From Dehalococcoidia bacterium (GTDB taxonomy: Bacteria > Chloroflexota > Dehalococcoidia > SpSt-223): a DNA stretch of 64,000 nucleotides. Positions 15,975 through 23,914 of this stretch are shown one piece after another. The stretch lies in assembly GCA_025054935.1 (NCBI GenBank), contig JANWZD010000011.1, positions 1 to 64,000 on the forward strand. The letters are read 5' to 3'. Every line of letters starts with the position of its first letter. Position 1 is the first letter of the stretch. The notes below the pieces were generated by a model, which made no database searches, had not been told where the DNA came from, and saw only the letters and a list, made by a program, of their open reading frames with translations. Position numbers and translations under genes: made by a program.

Positions 15975-16748
15975 ATGACGAAGGAAGACCAAGTGCGCGC
16001 GGCAGTCCGCGAGAAGTACGCCGCAGCGGCGCTCGCAGTGCTTGAGGCGGGGAGCGCGGCATGCTGCAGCAGCTCCTGCGGCGCTGAAGCAGGCACCGCG
16101 CTCTACCGGGCGGAGGATCTGCGCGATCTTCCCGCCGGGGCGGTGAACGCCTCGCTTGGCTGCGGCAACCCGACCGCTCTGATCGACCTCCGGCCGGGAG
16201 AGATTGTGCTCGACCTTGGCTCGGGCGGCGGGCTCGATGTCCTGCTGTCGGCGCGTCGGGTCGGCCCGACGGGCAAGGTGTACGGCGTTGACATGACCGA
16301 GGAGATGCTCGACCTGGCGCGGCGCAACGCGCGCGAGGCGGGCGCCGAGAATGTCGAGTTCCTGCGAGGAACGATCGAAGCGGTGCCGCTGCCGGACGCG
16401 AGCGTCGACGTCGTCATCTCGAATTGCGTGATCAACCTCTCGACGGACAAAGCGGCAGTCCTGCGCGAGGCGTTTCGGGTGCTTCGCCCGGGCGGCCGCT
16501 TCGCGGTGACCGACGTGGTGGTGCAGGGCCGCGCCTTCGGGCCGGCGACGGCCGAGGCGCTTGCGCTCTGGGCGGGCTGCATCGCCGGCGCTCTGCTCGA
16601 GGAGGAGTATCACCGCCTGCTGGCGGAGGCGGGCTTTGTCGACGTTGCGATCGAGGAGCTTGCCGAATATGGCAGAGGAAGCAGCCTTCAACTGGAGCCC
16701 GGGCAGCGCATCATCTCGGCCTTTGTTCGGGCGCGCAAGCCCCTTTGA
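15975..16748 (+). CDS. arsM: arsenite S-adenosylmethionine methyltransferase
   Basis: A 257-residue ArsM. It methylates arsenite using S-adenosylmethionine, giving methylated arsenicals that can be volatile. The SAM motif DLGSGGGLD is at 80-88. Conserved arsenic-binding cysteines correspond to C63 (LGCGNP), C151 (SNCVINL) and C202 (AGCIAG); further cysteines C30, C31 and C35 form an N-terminal ACCSSSCG cluster. ATG 15975 follows AAAGGAGG. It is followed at once by an arsR gene with its own promoter. The upstream operator suggests arsenic-induced expression. Confidence 0.92.
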   Translation: MTKEDQVRAAVREKYAAAALAVLEAGSAACCSSSCGAEAGTALYRAEDLRDLPAGAVNASLGCGNPTALIDLRPGEIVLDLGSGGGLDVLLSARRVGPTGKVYGVDMTEEMLDLARRNAREAGAENVEFLRGTIEAVPLPDASVDVVISNCVINLSTDKAAVLREAFRVLRPGGRFAVTDVVVQGRAFGPATAEALALWAGCIAGALLEEEYHRLLAEAGFVDVAIEELAEYGRGSSLQLEPGQRIISAFVRARKPL

Positions 16749-16773
16749 CATGGGCGCGGCGGCGTCCTATGCT
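16745..16773 (+). promoter_or_regulatory. arsR promoter, TTGACA-17-TATGCT
   Basis: Consensus -35 TTGACA (16745-16750), exactly 17 bases, then TATGCT (16768-16773). The predicted transcription start falls at about 16780, which is the GTG of the arsR frame, so this transcript would be leaderless. It starts inside the last codons of arsM. Confidence 0.75.
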
Positions 16774-16779
16774 GAGCAA

Positions 16780-17160
16780 GTGAAGGAGCGGTCGCGCCGC
16801 CGAGCCTCGTCCGTCCGCCGCGCGCCGCACTGCTCACCGGCTCCGCCGGTTGCTGTGCCGACGGCGCTGATGCGTCTGCTCAAGGTGCTTGCCGACGAGA
16901 CGCGCCTGCAGCTGCTCGGCCAGATCGCGGCGGCCGGCGCGCCGATCTGCGTGTGCGATCTCACTGCCGGCGCGGCGGTCCATCAGCCGACTGTCTCCCA
17001 TCACCTGCGGCTGCTGCGCGAGGCCGGGCTCGTTGATGCGGTCCGGCGTGGTCAGTGGGCGTATTACTTTTTGCGCCCGGATCTCCCGCCGCTCGCGCGC
17101 GCCGTCATCGACGAGCTCCGCGCCGCTCACTCGCTTGGCTGCGACGCTCCCGGCACGTAG
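16780..17160 (+). CDS. arsR: ArsR-family metalloregulator
   Basis: A 126-residue winged-helix repressor that should release DNA on binding arsenite. The ICVCDL motif with C57 and C59 is the classical ArsR metal site at the start of the DNA-recognition region; the helix AVHQPTVSHHLRLLREAGLV follows. An ATG at 16750 is in frame but lies inside the -35 element, so I prefer the GTG at 16780, at the predicted transcription start. The N-terminal 25 residues are basic. The 3' end overlaps by 34 bases the end of a gene on the opposite strand. Likely targets are the operator before arsM and its own promoter. Confidence 0.88.
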   Translation: MKERSRRRASSVRRAPHCSPAPPVAVPTALMRLLKVLADETRLQLLGQIAAAGAPICVCDLTAGAAVHQPTVSHHLRLLREAGLVDAVRRGQWAYYFLRPDLPPLARAVIDELRAAHSLGCDAPGT

Positions 17161-17330
17161 CCGCCCTCGGTCAGCAGGCGCTCGACCGAGCGCGCGGAGA
17201 CGCGATAGGCTGTCTTTTTCTCGTCAATCGGCTCACCGTCGAGCCGGCCGGACCAAATCATCCGCCGCAGGTTCTCGCGCGTCACCATCAGGCGCTGGGC
17301 GGCTTCTTCCTCGGTCAGGTAGTCGCTCAT
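17127..17330 (-). CDS. small excisionase-like helix-turn-helix protein
   Basis: A 67-residue protein, MSDYLTEEEAAQRLMVT..., of the helix-turn-helix type found in excisionase/MerR-like small DNA-binding proteins; ending YRVSARSVERLLTEGG. ATG at 17330 has AGGAG six bases upstream. Its first 98 bases overlap the 3' end of the aquaporin gene in another frame, an unusually long overlap. Being last in the arsC-aquaporin operon, it may be a regulator of this island. Nothing else suggests an integrated element nearby. The role is inferred only from fold and place. Confidence 0.7.
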   Translation of the reverse strand: MSDYLTEEEAAQRLMVTRENLRRMIWSGRLDGEPIDEKKTAYRVSARSVERLLTEGGYVPGASQPSE

Positions 17331-18012
17331 GGGTCGCTCCTGTCTCATGTGGCGAGTATCGCCCGCGCAGGGCTTGATAGGCCAAGGCGCCGAGCGCGGC
17401 GCCGAGCACCGGGCCAAGGACGTAGATCCAGCCGTCGCTCCACACCCCGCCCACGATCGCCGGGCCGAGCGAGCGGGCGGGGTTCATCGAGGCGCCCGAG
17501 ACCGGACCGCCGAACAGCGCGGCGAGCGCCACGGTTCCCCCAATGGCGATCGCGGCTGCGTGGCCGACGGCGCGCGTGTCCGTCGCCACGGCCATGATGA
17601 CAAACATCAAGAGAAACGTGAGCACCACCTCCAGCGCGAGCGACTGGACTGCTGGCCCGCGTGGGGTCGTCGCGCCGAGGCCGGCGATGTCGCCGAGGAT
17701 CAGCCGAAGCAGCGTCGCCGCGAGCGTCGCGCCGGCGAGCTGAGCAAGCCAGTAGGCTGGGACGAGCCGGGGCGGGAAGTGCCGTGCGAGTGCGAAGGCG
17801 AGCGTCACCGCTGGATTGAGGTGCGCGCCCGACAGGTGGCCGGTCGCGTAGATCATCGCCATCACGATCAAGCCGAAGACGAGTGCCACGCCAAGGTGGG
17901 AGAGCGCGCCGCCGCTCGCAGCGTTCACCATGATCGCGCCGCAGCCGGCAAAGACGAGCAACGCCGTGCCGAGCAGCTCGGCGCCGCAGCGCCGCCAGTC
18001 GTCGCCCGTCAT
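17233..18012 (-). CDS. aquaporin/glycerol facilitator, probably arsenite channel
   Basis: A 259-residue MIP-family channel with six membrane segments and the two selectivity loops HLNPAVT (NPA at 66-68) and SMNPARS (NPA at 177-179). Beside arsC it resembles AqpS of rhizobial ars operons, which lets arsenite produced by the reductase leave the cell by diffusion. The membrane core ends near residue 218 (QALRGRY); the last 40 residues are Arg/Asp/Pro-rich and run through the start of the downstream HTH gene. A single-base shift there would give an early stop, so this tail may be the product of a frameshift. Its ATG overlaps the arsC stop by 4 bases. Confidence 0.88.
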   Translation of the reverse strand: MTGDDWRRCGAELLGTALLVFAGCGAIMVNAASGGALSHLGVALVFGLIVMAMIYATGHLSGAHLNPAVTLAFALARHFPPRLVPAYWLAQLAGATLAATLLRLILGDIAGLGATTPRGPAVQSLALEVVLTFLLMFVIMAVATDTRAVGHAAAIAIGGTVALAALFGGPVSGASMNPARSLGPAIVGGVWSDGWIYVLGPVLGAALGALAYQALRGRYSPHETGATHERLPDRGRSRPAPDGDAREPAADDLVRPARR

Positions 18013-18443
18013 GCTCGAACCGGACGATTCACGTTCACAAAGAGGCTGACCCGCTGCCGGATCTCCTCGCGCACGCGCCGAAACGTCCGCAGCCGCTCTT
18101 CTTCCGTGAGGGCGGGGTCGGCGGGGTCATCGAAGCTCCAATGAATGCGCTTCGTATCACTCGGGAAGACCGGACAGCTCTCCTTGGCGCGGTCACAGAC
18201 CGTGATGACGAAATCCCACGGCTCGTTGAGGAACTGGCTGAGATGTTTCGACTCTTGGCGCGAGACGTCGATCCCCGCTTCGCGCATCACGACGACGGTG
18301 AGAGGGTGCAGCCCTTTCGGCTCGGTGCCGGCAGAGTAGGCGGCAAAGTCGTCGCCGCCCAGCTCCCGCAGCCACGCCTCCGCCATTTGGCTGCGCGCAG
18401 AGTTGCCGGTGCAGAGAAAGAGAACCTTCTTTGGTGTGGGCAT
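18009..18443 (-). CDS. arsC: thioredoxin-type arsenate reductase
   Basis: A 144-residue reductase with the low-molecular-weight phosphatase fold. Arsenate binds the P-loop CTGNSARS (C11, R17), and the redox cysteines C83 and C90 (CDRAKESC) complete the three-cysteine relay regenerated by thioredoxin. The product, arsenite, would leave by the coupled aquaporin. It is transcribed away from the ArsR-ArsC fusion gene; the 73-base gap between them has an ArsR-type operator. The start codon at 18443 is preceded by AGGAAAGGGGG on its own strand. Confidence 0.93.
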   Translation of the reverse strand: MPTPKKVLFLCTGNSARSQMAEAWLRELGGDDFAAYSAGTEPKGLHPLTVVVMREAGIDVSRQESKHLSQFLNEPWDFVITVCDRAKESCPVFPSDTKRIHWSFDDPADPALTEEERLRTFRRVREEIRQRVSLFVNVNRPVRA

Positions 18444-18472
18444 CGGCTGCCCCCTTTCCTAGGAGATGACGC

Positions 18473-18496
18473 TAGAATGTATCAAATCAGATTGAT
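18473..18496. promoter_or_regulatory. divergent ArsR-type operator with -10 box
   Basis: ATCAA-ATCAGA-TTGAT (18481-18496) is an inverted repeat of the kind bound by ArsR/SmtB proteins. A TAGAAT hexamer (18473-18478) just before it could be the -10 element for the rightward fusion gene. The site lies midway between arsC and the fusion gene, so one operator may control both directions. It differs in sequence from the ATCGAC operator before arsM. Confidence 0.65.
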
Positions 18497-18516
18497 GGAG
18501 TGAGGATCAAGAGGGC

Positions 18517-19209
18517 ATGACCCCAGCGGGCGCGCCGGCAGTGCTCAAGCTGCTGGCTGATGACCTGCGCTGGCGTATTGCCGGCGAACTGCGCTGGACA
18601 GACCGCACCGTCCGCGAGCTGGTGGAGCAGCTTGGCGTGCCTCAGAACCTCGTCTCGTACCATCTTGGGCTGCTGCGCGCCGGCGGGCTGGTGCGCGCCC
18701 ATCGCTCGGATGCTGATGGCCGCGCGACCTACTATGCGCTTGACGCGGCGGCGCTGGATGCTGCGCTCGCTGGCCTCACGCGTCAACTGAGTGCGCCGCC
18801 CCCGCTGTCGAACGTCGCCTTTGTCTGCACGCACAATCAGGCGCGTTCCCAGATGGCCGAAGGATGGTTTCGCCATTTGGTCGGTGCCGCAGCGCGCGTG
18901 CGGAGCGCAGGTGTCGACCCCCGACCGCTGCACCCGCTTGCGATCCGCGTCATGGCTGAGGCGGGCATCGACATCAGCGGCCAGCGGTCGAACGGGCTGG
19001 ATGCCCTGCTTGACGACCCGCCGGAGCTGGTTATCACTGTTTGCGACCGCGCTCGCGAAGCGTGTCCGCCAGCGCTCGGCGTCCGCCAGCTCCACTGGAG
19101 CATCCCCTCGCCTGTCGACGCGCCGGCCGAGGAGCGTCTCGCCGCCTTTCGCCGGGCGCGCGAGGAGATCCGCGAGCGAGTGGCCCGCCTCGTCGCGCTA
19201 GTATCCTGA
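18517..19209 (+). CDS. ArsR regulator fused to ArsC-like reductase domain
   Basis: A 230-residue two-domain protein. Residues 5-90 are a winged-helix DNA-binding domain of ArsR type (VSYHLGLLRAGGLVRAHR helix-wing region), without the CVC motif of the other ArsR. Residues 98-230 form a complete LMW-phosphatase/arsenate reductase domain: P-loop CTHNQARS with C104, and CDRAREAC with C176 and C183. All residues of the catalytic relay are therefore kept. Such fusions are known in some bacteria; the reductase part may act as sensor, enzyme or both. It is divergent from arsC across an ATCAA/TTGAT operator. ATG 18517 follows AAGAGGG. Confidence 0.87.
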   Translation: MTPAGAPAVLKLLADDLRWRIAGELRWTDRTVRELVEQLGVPQNLVSYHLGLLRAGGLVRAHRSDADGRATYYALDAAALDAALAGLTRQLSAPPPLSNVAFVCTHNQARSQMAEGWFRHLVGAAARVRSAGVDPRPLHPLAIRVMAEAGIDISGQRSNGLDALLDDPPELVITVCDRAREACPPALGVRQLHWSIPSPVDAPAEERLAAFRRAREEIRERVARLVALVS

Positions 19210-19223
19210 CGAGGGAGGTGCCA

Positions 19224-19625
19224 ATGGGAACGCAGCGGCTGATCTGGCGCGATGGCGTCCGCTTTACCGGCATCGACTCTTGGGGGCACACGGTCGAGAT
19301 CGGCGGCGACGAACAGGGAAGCGGCCTGAAGCCCTCTGACCTTGTGCCGCTGGCACTTGCCGCTTGCACTGCCTACGACGTCGTCACCATCTTGACCAAA
19401 CAGCGGCAACAGTTGCGCGGCTTCGAGGCGCAGATCGAGACGACGCAGGACGACCAGCCGCCGTGGGCGTTCCGCCGCATCGCCGTTCACTTCACGCTCC
19501 GCGGCGCGGTCGACCCGAAGAAGGCCGCCAAGGCGATTGCCCTCGCCGAGCGCTCCTACTGCTCGGTCGCCGCTACCCTCCGCCCGACGGTCGAGCTCGC
19601 TTTCACCTTCGAGGTGACCGCCTAG
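19224..19625 (+). CDS. OsmC-family thiol peroxidase-like protein
   Basis: A 133-residue OsmC/Ohr-family protein; the two reactive cysteines are C48 (LAACTAYD) and C113 (SYCSVAAT), matching the family's peroxidatic and resolving positions. Members reduce organic hydroperoxides or act in stress responses. ATG 19224 follows GAGGGAGG, 14 bases after the stop of the ArsR-ArsC fusion, so it is probably in the same transcript and may relieve arsenic-induced oxidative stress (inference). Confidence 0.82.
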   Translation: MGTQRLIWRDGVRFTGIDSWGHTVEIGGDEQGSGLKPSDLVPLALAACTAYDVVTILTKQRQQLRGFEAQIETTQDDQPPWAFRRIAVHFTLRGAVDPKKAAKAIALAERSYCSVAATLRPTVELAFTFEVTA

Positions 19626-19711
19626 CCTCCTGCTGATGCCTGCTCTTCCGGCGAGAAAAAGACGCTACGATTCGTGCGTTCAGCAAAGCGAGCGGCTAGC
19701 GGAGGAAAGCG

Positions 19712-20872
19712 GTGACCATCCTCATCATCGGCGCCGGGATCGGCGGGCTGAGCGCGGCGCTTGCCCTCCTGCAGCGCGGGATCGCTGCCGAGGTGTATGA
19801 GGAGGCGTCCGAACTCGGCGATGTCGGCGCCGGGCTGTCGATCCAGCCGAACGCGCGCCGCGTCCTCGCCAGTCTCGGCCTGATCGAGGACCTGGCCGAC
19901 GATGTCGTCGCCGCTAACGGCGCCGCTCGCCGCGATTACTGGACCGGCGAGATCCTCAGTCTCAACCGCTACGAGCAGGCCGACTGGCGGACGAGCGAGA
20001 ACGGCGTCTGGTTCGTGCACCGCGCTGACCTCCATCGCGCTCTCGTTACCGGCATCCGCCGGCTCGCGCCCGGAGCGATCCATCTCGATCACCAGCTGGT
20101 CGGGCTGACGCAGGATGACACCGGCGTGGAGGCGCACTTCGCGAACGGCCGGACGGTGCGCGGGACGGCGCTGGTCGGCGCGGACGGACTGCGCTCCGCA
20201 ACTCGCGCTGCGCTCTTCGGCCCCGAGCGCCCGCGTTTCAGCGGCATTGTCGCTTGGCGCGGTCTCGTGCCGATGGAGCGCCTCCCGCCCGGCTTGATCT
20301 CGCCGGACAGCTGTCGCTGGATTGGGCCGACGACCCGCATCCTCTGTTATCCCGTGCGGCGCCGGACGCTCCTCAACTTTGTCGCTGCTGCCGCCAACCA
20401 GACGTGGCAGGTCGAAAGCTGGAAAGTCCATTCCGAGCTGAGCGAATTGCTCGCTGCTTTTGAGGGAGCCGACCCGACGATCCATGAGATCGTCAGCCAG
20501 ACCCCTCCCGAACTGCTCTACAAGTGGGCGCTCTTCGACCGTGACCCGCTGCCGACTTGGACCGTCGGGCGGGTGACGTTGCTCGGCGACGCTGCGCACC
20601 CGATGCTGCCGTTCCTCGGCCAAGGCGCGGGGATCGCGATGGAAGATGCCATCGTCCTTGCCCGCTGCCTCGAAGCGGAGCAGGATGTTGCCGCCGCCCT
20701 TGCCCGCTACGAACGGGTCCGCAAGCCGCGCGCTACGACAGTCCAGCTCGAATCCCGAGCGAATGCCCAGGTTCCGTTCGACCGCGCCGATGAGACCAGC
20801 CTCTACGGCCGCATTTCGCAGCGCCAGCGCGCTGCACTCGAGGCGTACGATGCCACTACCGTCCCGATTTGA
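19712..20872 (+). CDS. FAD-dependent aromatic monooxygenase
   Basis: A 386-residue group A flavoprotein monooxygenase of the salicylate hydroxylase-like type. The dinucleotide-binding GAGIGGLSAA is at 7-16, a RADLHRAL motif (the DG/GD region partner) near 107-114, the GADGLRSATR motif at about 157-166, and the second FAD motif GDAAHPMLPFLGQGAG near 292-307. It would use NAD(P)H and O2 to hydroxylate an aromatic substrate, not identifiable here. GTG 19712 follows GGAGGAAAG. It stands alone after the arsenic island. Confidence 0.87.
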   Translation: MTILIIGAGIGGLSAALALLQRGIAAEVYEEASELGDVGAGLSIQPNARRVLASLGLIEDLADDVVAANGAARRDYWTGEILSLNRYEQADWRTSENGVWFVHRADLHRALVTGIRRLAPGAIHLDHQLVGLTQDDTGVEAHFANGRTVRGTALVGADGLRSATRAALFGPERPRFSGIVAWRGLVPMERLPPGLISPDSCRWIGPTTRILCYPVRRRTLLNFVAAAANQTWQVESWKVHSELSELLAAFEGADPTIHEIVSQTPPELLYKWALFDRDPLPTWTVGRVTLLGDAAHPMLPFLGQGAGIAMEDAIVLARCLEAEQDVAAALARYERVRKPRATTVQLESRANAQVPFDRADETSLYGRISQRQRAALEAYDATTVPI

Positions 20873-21395
20873 GCTGGCGGCGCCCCGGCCGGGACCTTAG
20901 CAGCCGCATGCCCATGCCGCGTCCAAGAAGGCGCGGCGCAGCCGGCGGGAAAGCGGCTGTGTCGCCTCGGTCAGGCGAGGCGGCGGACGCGAGGGACGAA
21001 GAGGAACATCAGCAGCCTGTGCCGGCTGAGGACAGCGTGTTCCGTGTCGCCGTTTGGGTGAACTGTGGCGCAAGCATGCCTCCCGGCCGCCGCGGCGCCA
21101 GCAGCGGTCTAGTCTGGCCGCGCAGCATTCGCCGACGCGGGGGAGCGGGGATCGCCCATCCGCTGCAAGCGTGGGGCTGCTGCCAGCGCACCATCCCTTC
21201 CTAGGAACCCCGTGAAAGCGACGTGCTGTTCTCGCTGGCGCTCTGGGTCTGCGCCGCTCGTCCGGCGAACCGCGGCCGCATCCCAGCACCTAGTATTCTT
21301 TGGCTGAACGAGCGTGGCGGCGCGATCTCCTCTTGGGGCCCGACCATGTCAGGCAGAGAGGCGAGCAAAGCCGCCCCGTTGCACGAGGAGTCCAC
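20873..21395. other. gene-free spacer
   Basis: About 520 bases between the monooxygenase and the CARF gene, with only low-quality open frames. TAGTAT/TATTCT (21291-21299) is a possible -10 region but no -35 partner fits. No CRISPR-like repeat is present in it. Confidence 0.45.
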
Positions 21396-22520
21396 ATGCT
21401 GCCTCGCGATACCGTGATCTGCACTGTTGGCACCAGTCTCTTCTTCAATCTGCGGACAGCGCCTGAAGTGCCGCCCCGCATCCAGTCCGCTTTCCAAGGA
21501 ACGGAGTGGGAACGTCTCGGGCAAGAACTTGCCAAGCTCGAGCCGCGCGATCGGCTTTGCGGCGCCGAGATCAACACTCTCGAGGAACTCCGCACCAAGT
21601 CGTGGATCAGCCTAGAGCGGATCATCTTCCTCGTCTCAGACACTGAAGAAGGCCGGGCGATGGGACGGGTTTTGACGGCGTACTTCAAGGCGCGGCGGGA
21701 CATCGGCATCCGGGCTGACGCTCTCATTTATCGCGTAATCGAAGGGCTGCAGGATGAGCGTCCGCGCGAATTCAAGGCGCAAGGTCTCCGCAACCTCGTG
21801 CGGGAGATCGGCGCTCAAGTCCAGAAGTTCGGCCACGACCGCGTTGTTGTCGACGCCACAGGGGGCTACAAAGCGCAAATCGCGATCGCGGTCATCATGG
21901 GCCAAGTGCTCAACATTCCGGTCCTCTACAAGCATGAGCGGTTTTCGGAGATCATCGACTTTCCGCCGCTGCCGGTCGCATTCGACTACGACTTTCTCGG
22001 CAGTCAGGCTGACCTGCTGGTCGCGTTCGAACGTGGCGCGCTGCTGACGGCGACGGAGCTCGGCGAAGTCGATGAGAAGCTGCGCGTTCTTCTGAATGAG
22101 GTCGACATCGACGGTGAGACTGCGTTCGATCTCAGCCCAGTCGGCCAGATCTATCTCATGGGCTATCGGCTCCGCCTGCCGAAGCAGGCGCCGACCCTGA
22201 CACCAGCCAGCAGCCGAACGCCGCCGTCGTTCGGCTCCCACCACTATCCGCGCGGCTTCGAGGACTTCGTCAAGAAGGTCTGGACAGAGAACGGCTGGAT
22301 CCAGACAATCCATTCCTTGCCCTATGAGGGGCAGGCGCAAATTCGCAAGGGCATCAGCTTCCGCGTCCAGCAGGTCAACGGCGAGCCGGCGCTCGTTGGC
22401 TCGTTCAAGCCCGATGACTTTGGCGCTCGCTTCCGGGTTCGGCTGGAGAACGAACAGCCGGCGGTGCTCAGCGCGGCCGCTGTCGCTCTGAACGATCGCT
22501 ACCAGCCCGCGCCGCGCTGA
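21396..22520 (+). CDS. orphan CARF-domain protein (APE2256/Csm6-like superfamily)
   Basis: A 374-residue protein. The N-terminal half has the CARF-type layout of the APE2256-like CRISPR-associated family: a first strand ending TVGTSLFFNLR (about 10-20) and, after a long helical insertion, DATGGYKAQIAIAVIMG (about 153-169), which resembles the cyclic-oligoadenylate-binding loop. Helix-rich middle regions follow (about 190-265). The C-terminal 90 residues (from YPRGFEDFVKKVW, near 284) end in a GARFRVRLENEQPAVLSAAAV strand pair and NDRY, which by eye recalls the RelE/ParE toxin fold; no HEPN R-X4-6-H motif is present. No cas gene or array lies in the window. ATG 21396 follows CGAGGAG. The effector assignment is tentative. 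Confidence 0.7.
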   Translation: MLPRDTVICTVGTSLFFNLRTAPEVPPRIQSAFQGTEWERLGQELAKLEPRDRLCGAEINTLEELRTKSWISLERIIFLVSDTEEGRAMGRVLTAYFKARRDIGIRADALIYRVIEGLQDERPREFKAQGLRNLVREIGAQVQKFGHDRVVVDATGGYKAQIAIAVIMGQVLNIPVLYKHERFSEIIDFPPLPVAFDYDFLGSQADLLVAFERGALLTATELGEVDEKLRVLLNEVDIDGETAFDLSPVGQIYLMGYRLRLPKQAPTLTPASSRTPPSFGSHHYPRGFEDFVKKVWTENGWIQTIHSLPYEGQAQIRKGISFRVQQVNGEPALVGSFKPDDFGARFRVRLENEQPAVLSAAAVALNDRYQPAPR

Positions 22521-22616
22521 GCAGGCACGACAGCGGGCATCGGCGGAAGCGCGCGGCAAGAGGGCGATGGCTGGCAGGAAGGTCGCAAGCCTCGTGCCGT
22601 CCCGTTATCGCTCGCG

Positions 22617-23810
22617 TCAGCTGGGCATCTCTTCGCGGCCGGGCGGCTCGAGTTCACCGCCGAGGATCGTTTCGAGGGCGGAGCCGAGGTCGGCGCGCAC
22701 TTCGGCCTCGTCGTCCTGCGAGGTGTCGATCTCGATCGGGCGGATGCGCTGCCCCCAGCGGTCGGTGAGCAGCCGGACCACCGGGCGGCTCGGATGCGCA
22801 TCCTCGATGCGGACCACCACCCCCTTATGGCCGTGATAGGCGCCGCCGACAATGCGCACGGGCGTGCCGAGCGGGAACGACGGCACCAGGGCGAGCAGCG
22901 CCTCGACAATCTGGCGGTTGAGATGCGGACCGGCCCGCTCGCGCAGGATCGGCACCGCGAGCCGAAGGTCGAGCGCCGGCCGGTACGGCTGGTCGGAGAT
23001 GAGCGCCACATAGACCGACGCGACCGCCACCACCTCTGCCGCAAGGTGGATCCGGGACGGATCGAAATGCGCCTCCGCCTCGCGGTAGATGCGGTTGGTG
23101 CCGCGCCGACCGTGCGGGTAGCCGAAGCCGCTCTGCTGCTCGTGATGCTGCAAGGCGACGGTCGCCGGCACGCCGTCGTCCAGTTCCCAGGCGCGCACGA
23201 TCTCGGCTCCCCAAATGGGGTGTTGGCGCATCACCGCCCACTCTTCTTCGTTTAGCGGGCCGGGCTTGTTGAGGATCTCGACGGGAACGCGGGTCTTGCC
23301 GATATCATGGACGAGCGCGCCCAGCACCAGCGAGCGCGTTGCCGACAGGTCAAAGTACAGCTTGCGCGCGATCACCGCGGAGACGACGGCGACATCGACC
23401 GAATGATTGAAGGTGTGTTCGTGGTGGCGGCCGAGGGCGCCGAGCCGTTCAGCAACTTGGCCGCTCGCGACGTCCGCGATGATCGCCTCAACATCCTCAT
23501 GCAGCCGCTCGATCAAGCGCTCTGCCTCGCTGAGGCGGCGCGGGTCGCCCGGGTTGGCGAGACGGCTGACCTGAAACAGCCGGTCGAGATGCTGGCGCGC
23601 AGTGCGGGTGACCCGCTCGGTGATGGGGCTAGGCCTGCTTTCGGCGACCGTGCTGATCCAGATCGAGCCGAGGCGGCGCGCCCGCACAATCTCGATCAGC
23701 CGCTCATCCAACCGGACCCCGCGCGCCAAGAGAACGCGGTTGTCGGCGCTCCGAATCGTTCGGCCGACGATCATGCCCGGTTGCAACTCGGATGTCGCAA
23801 CCTCGCGCAC
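22617..23810 (-). CDS. HD-GYP domain phosphodiesterase with KOW-like tail
   Basis: A 397-residue protein. An N-terminal region (1-60, LQPGMIVGRTI) of the kind common before HD-GYP domains is followed by the domain itself: HDIGK (HD at 168-169), HHEQ (222-225) and GYP (230-232), all metal-binding or signature residues present. HD-GYP enzymes hydrolyse cyclic di-GMP or related cyclic dinucleotides. The C-terminal part (about 300-345, GTPVRIVGGAYHGHKGVVV) resembles a KOW/SH3-like module, not usual in the family. I start at GTG 23810, after GGGGGAC; no ATG is near. No GGDEF partner is in view. Confidence 0.85.
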   Translation of the reverse strand: MREVATSELQPGMIVGRTIRSADNRVLLARGVRLDERLIEIVRARRLGSIWISTVAESRPSPITERVTRTARQHLDRLFQVSRLANPGDPRRLSEAERLIERLHEDVEAIIADVASGQVAERLGALGRHHEHTFNHSVDVAVVSAVIARKLYFDLSATRSLVLGALVHDIGKTRVPVEILNKPGPLNEEEWAVMRQHPIWGAEIVRAWELDDGVPATVALQHHEQQSGFGYPHGRRGTNRIYREAEAHFDPSRIHLAAEVVAVASVYVALISDQPYRPALDLRLAVPILRERAGPHLNRQIVEALLALVPSFPLGTPVRIVGGAYHGHKGVVVRIEDAHPSRPVVRLLTDRWGQRIRPIEIDTSQDDEAEVRADLGSALETILGGELEPPGREEMPS

Positions 23811-23914
23811 AGGTCCCCCACCAGCCCACAGGGCTCTTTTGATCCTATCGACGCCTCCGGCGCATCGGCGCAGGCGCGATCGTCCTAGCCCATCTCGCGG
23901 AACCGCGCTGCCTT

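Noticed and set aside
16750-17160. ATG 16750 as start of arsR
   Set aside because: It lies within the -35 TTGACA of the predicted arsR promoter; GTG 16780 fits the transcription start.
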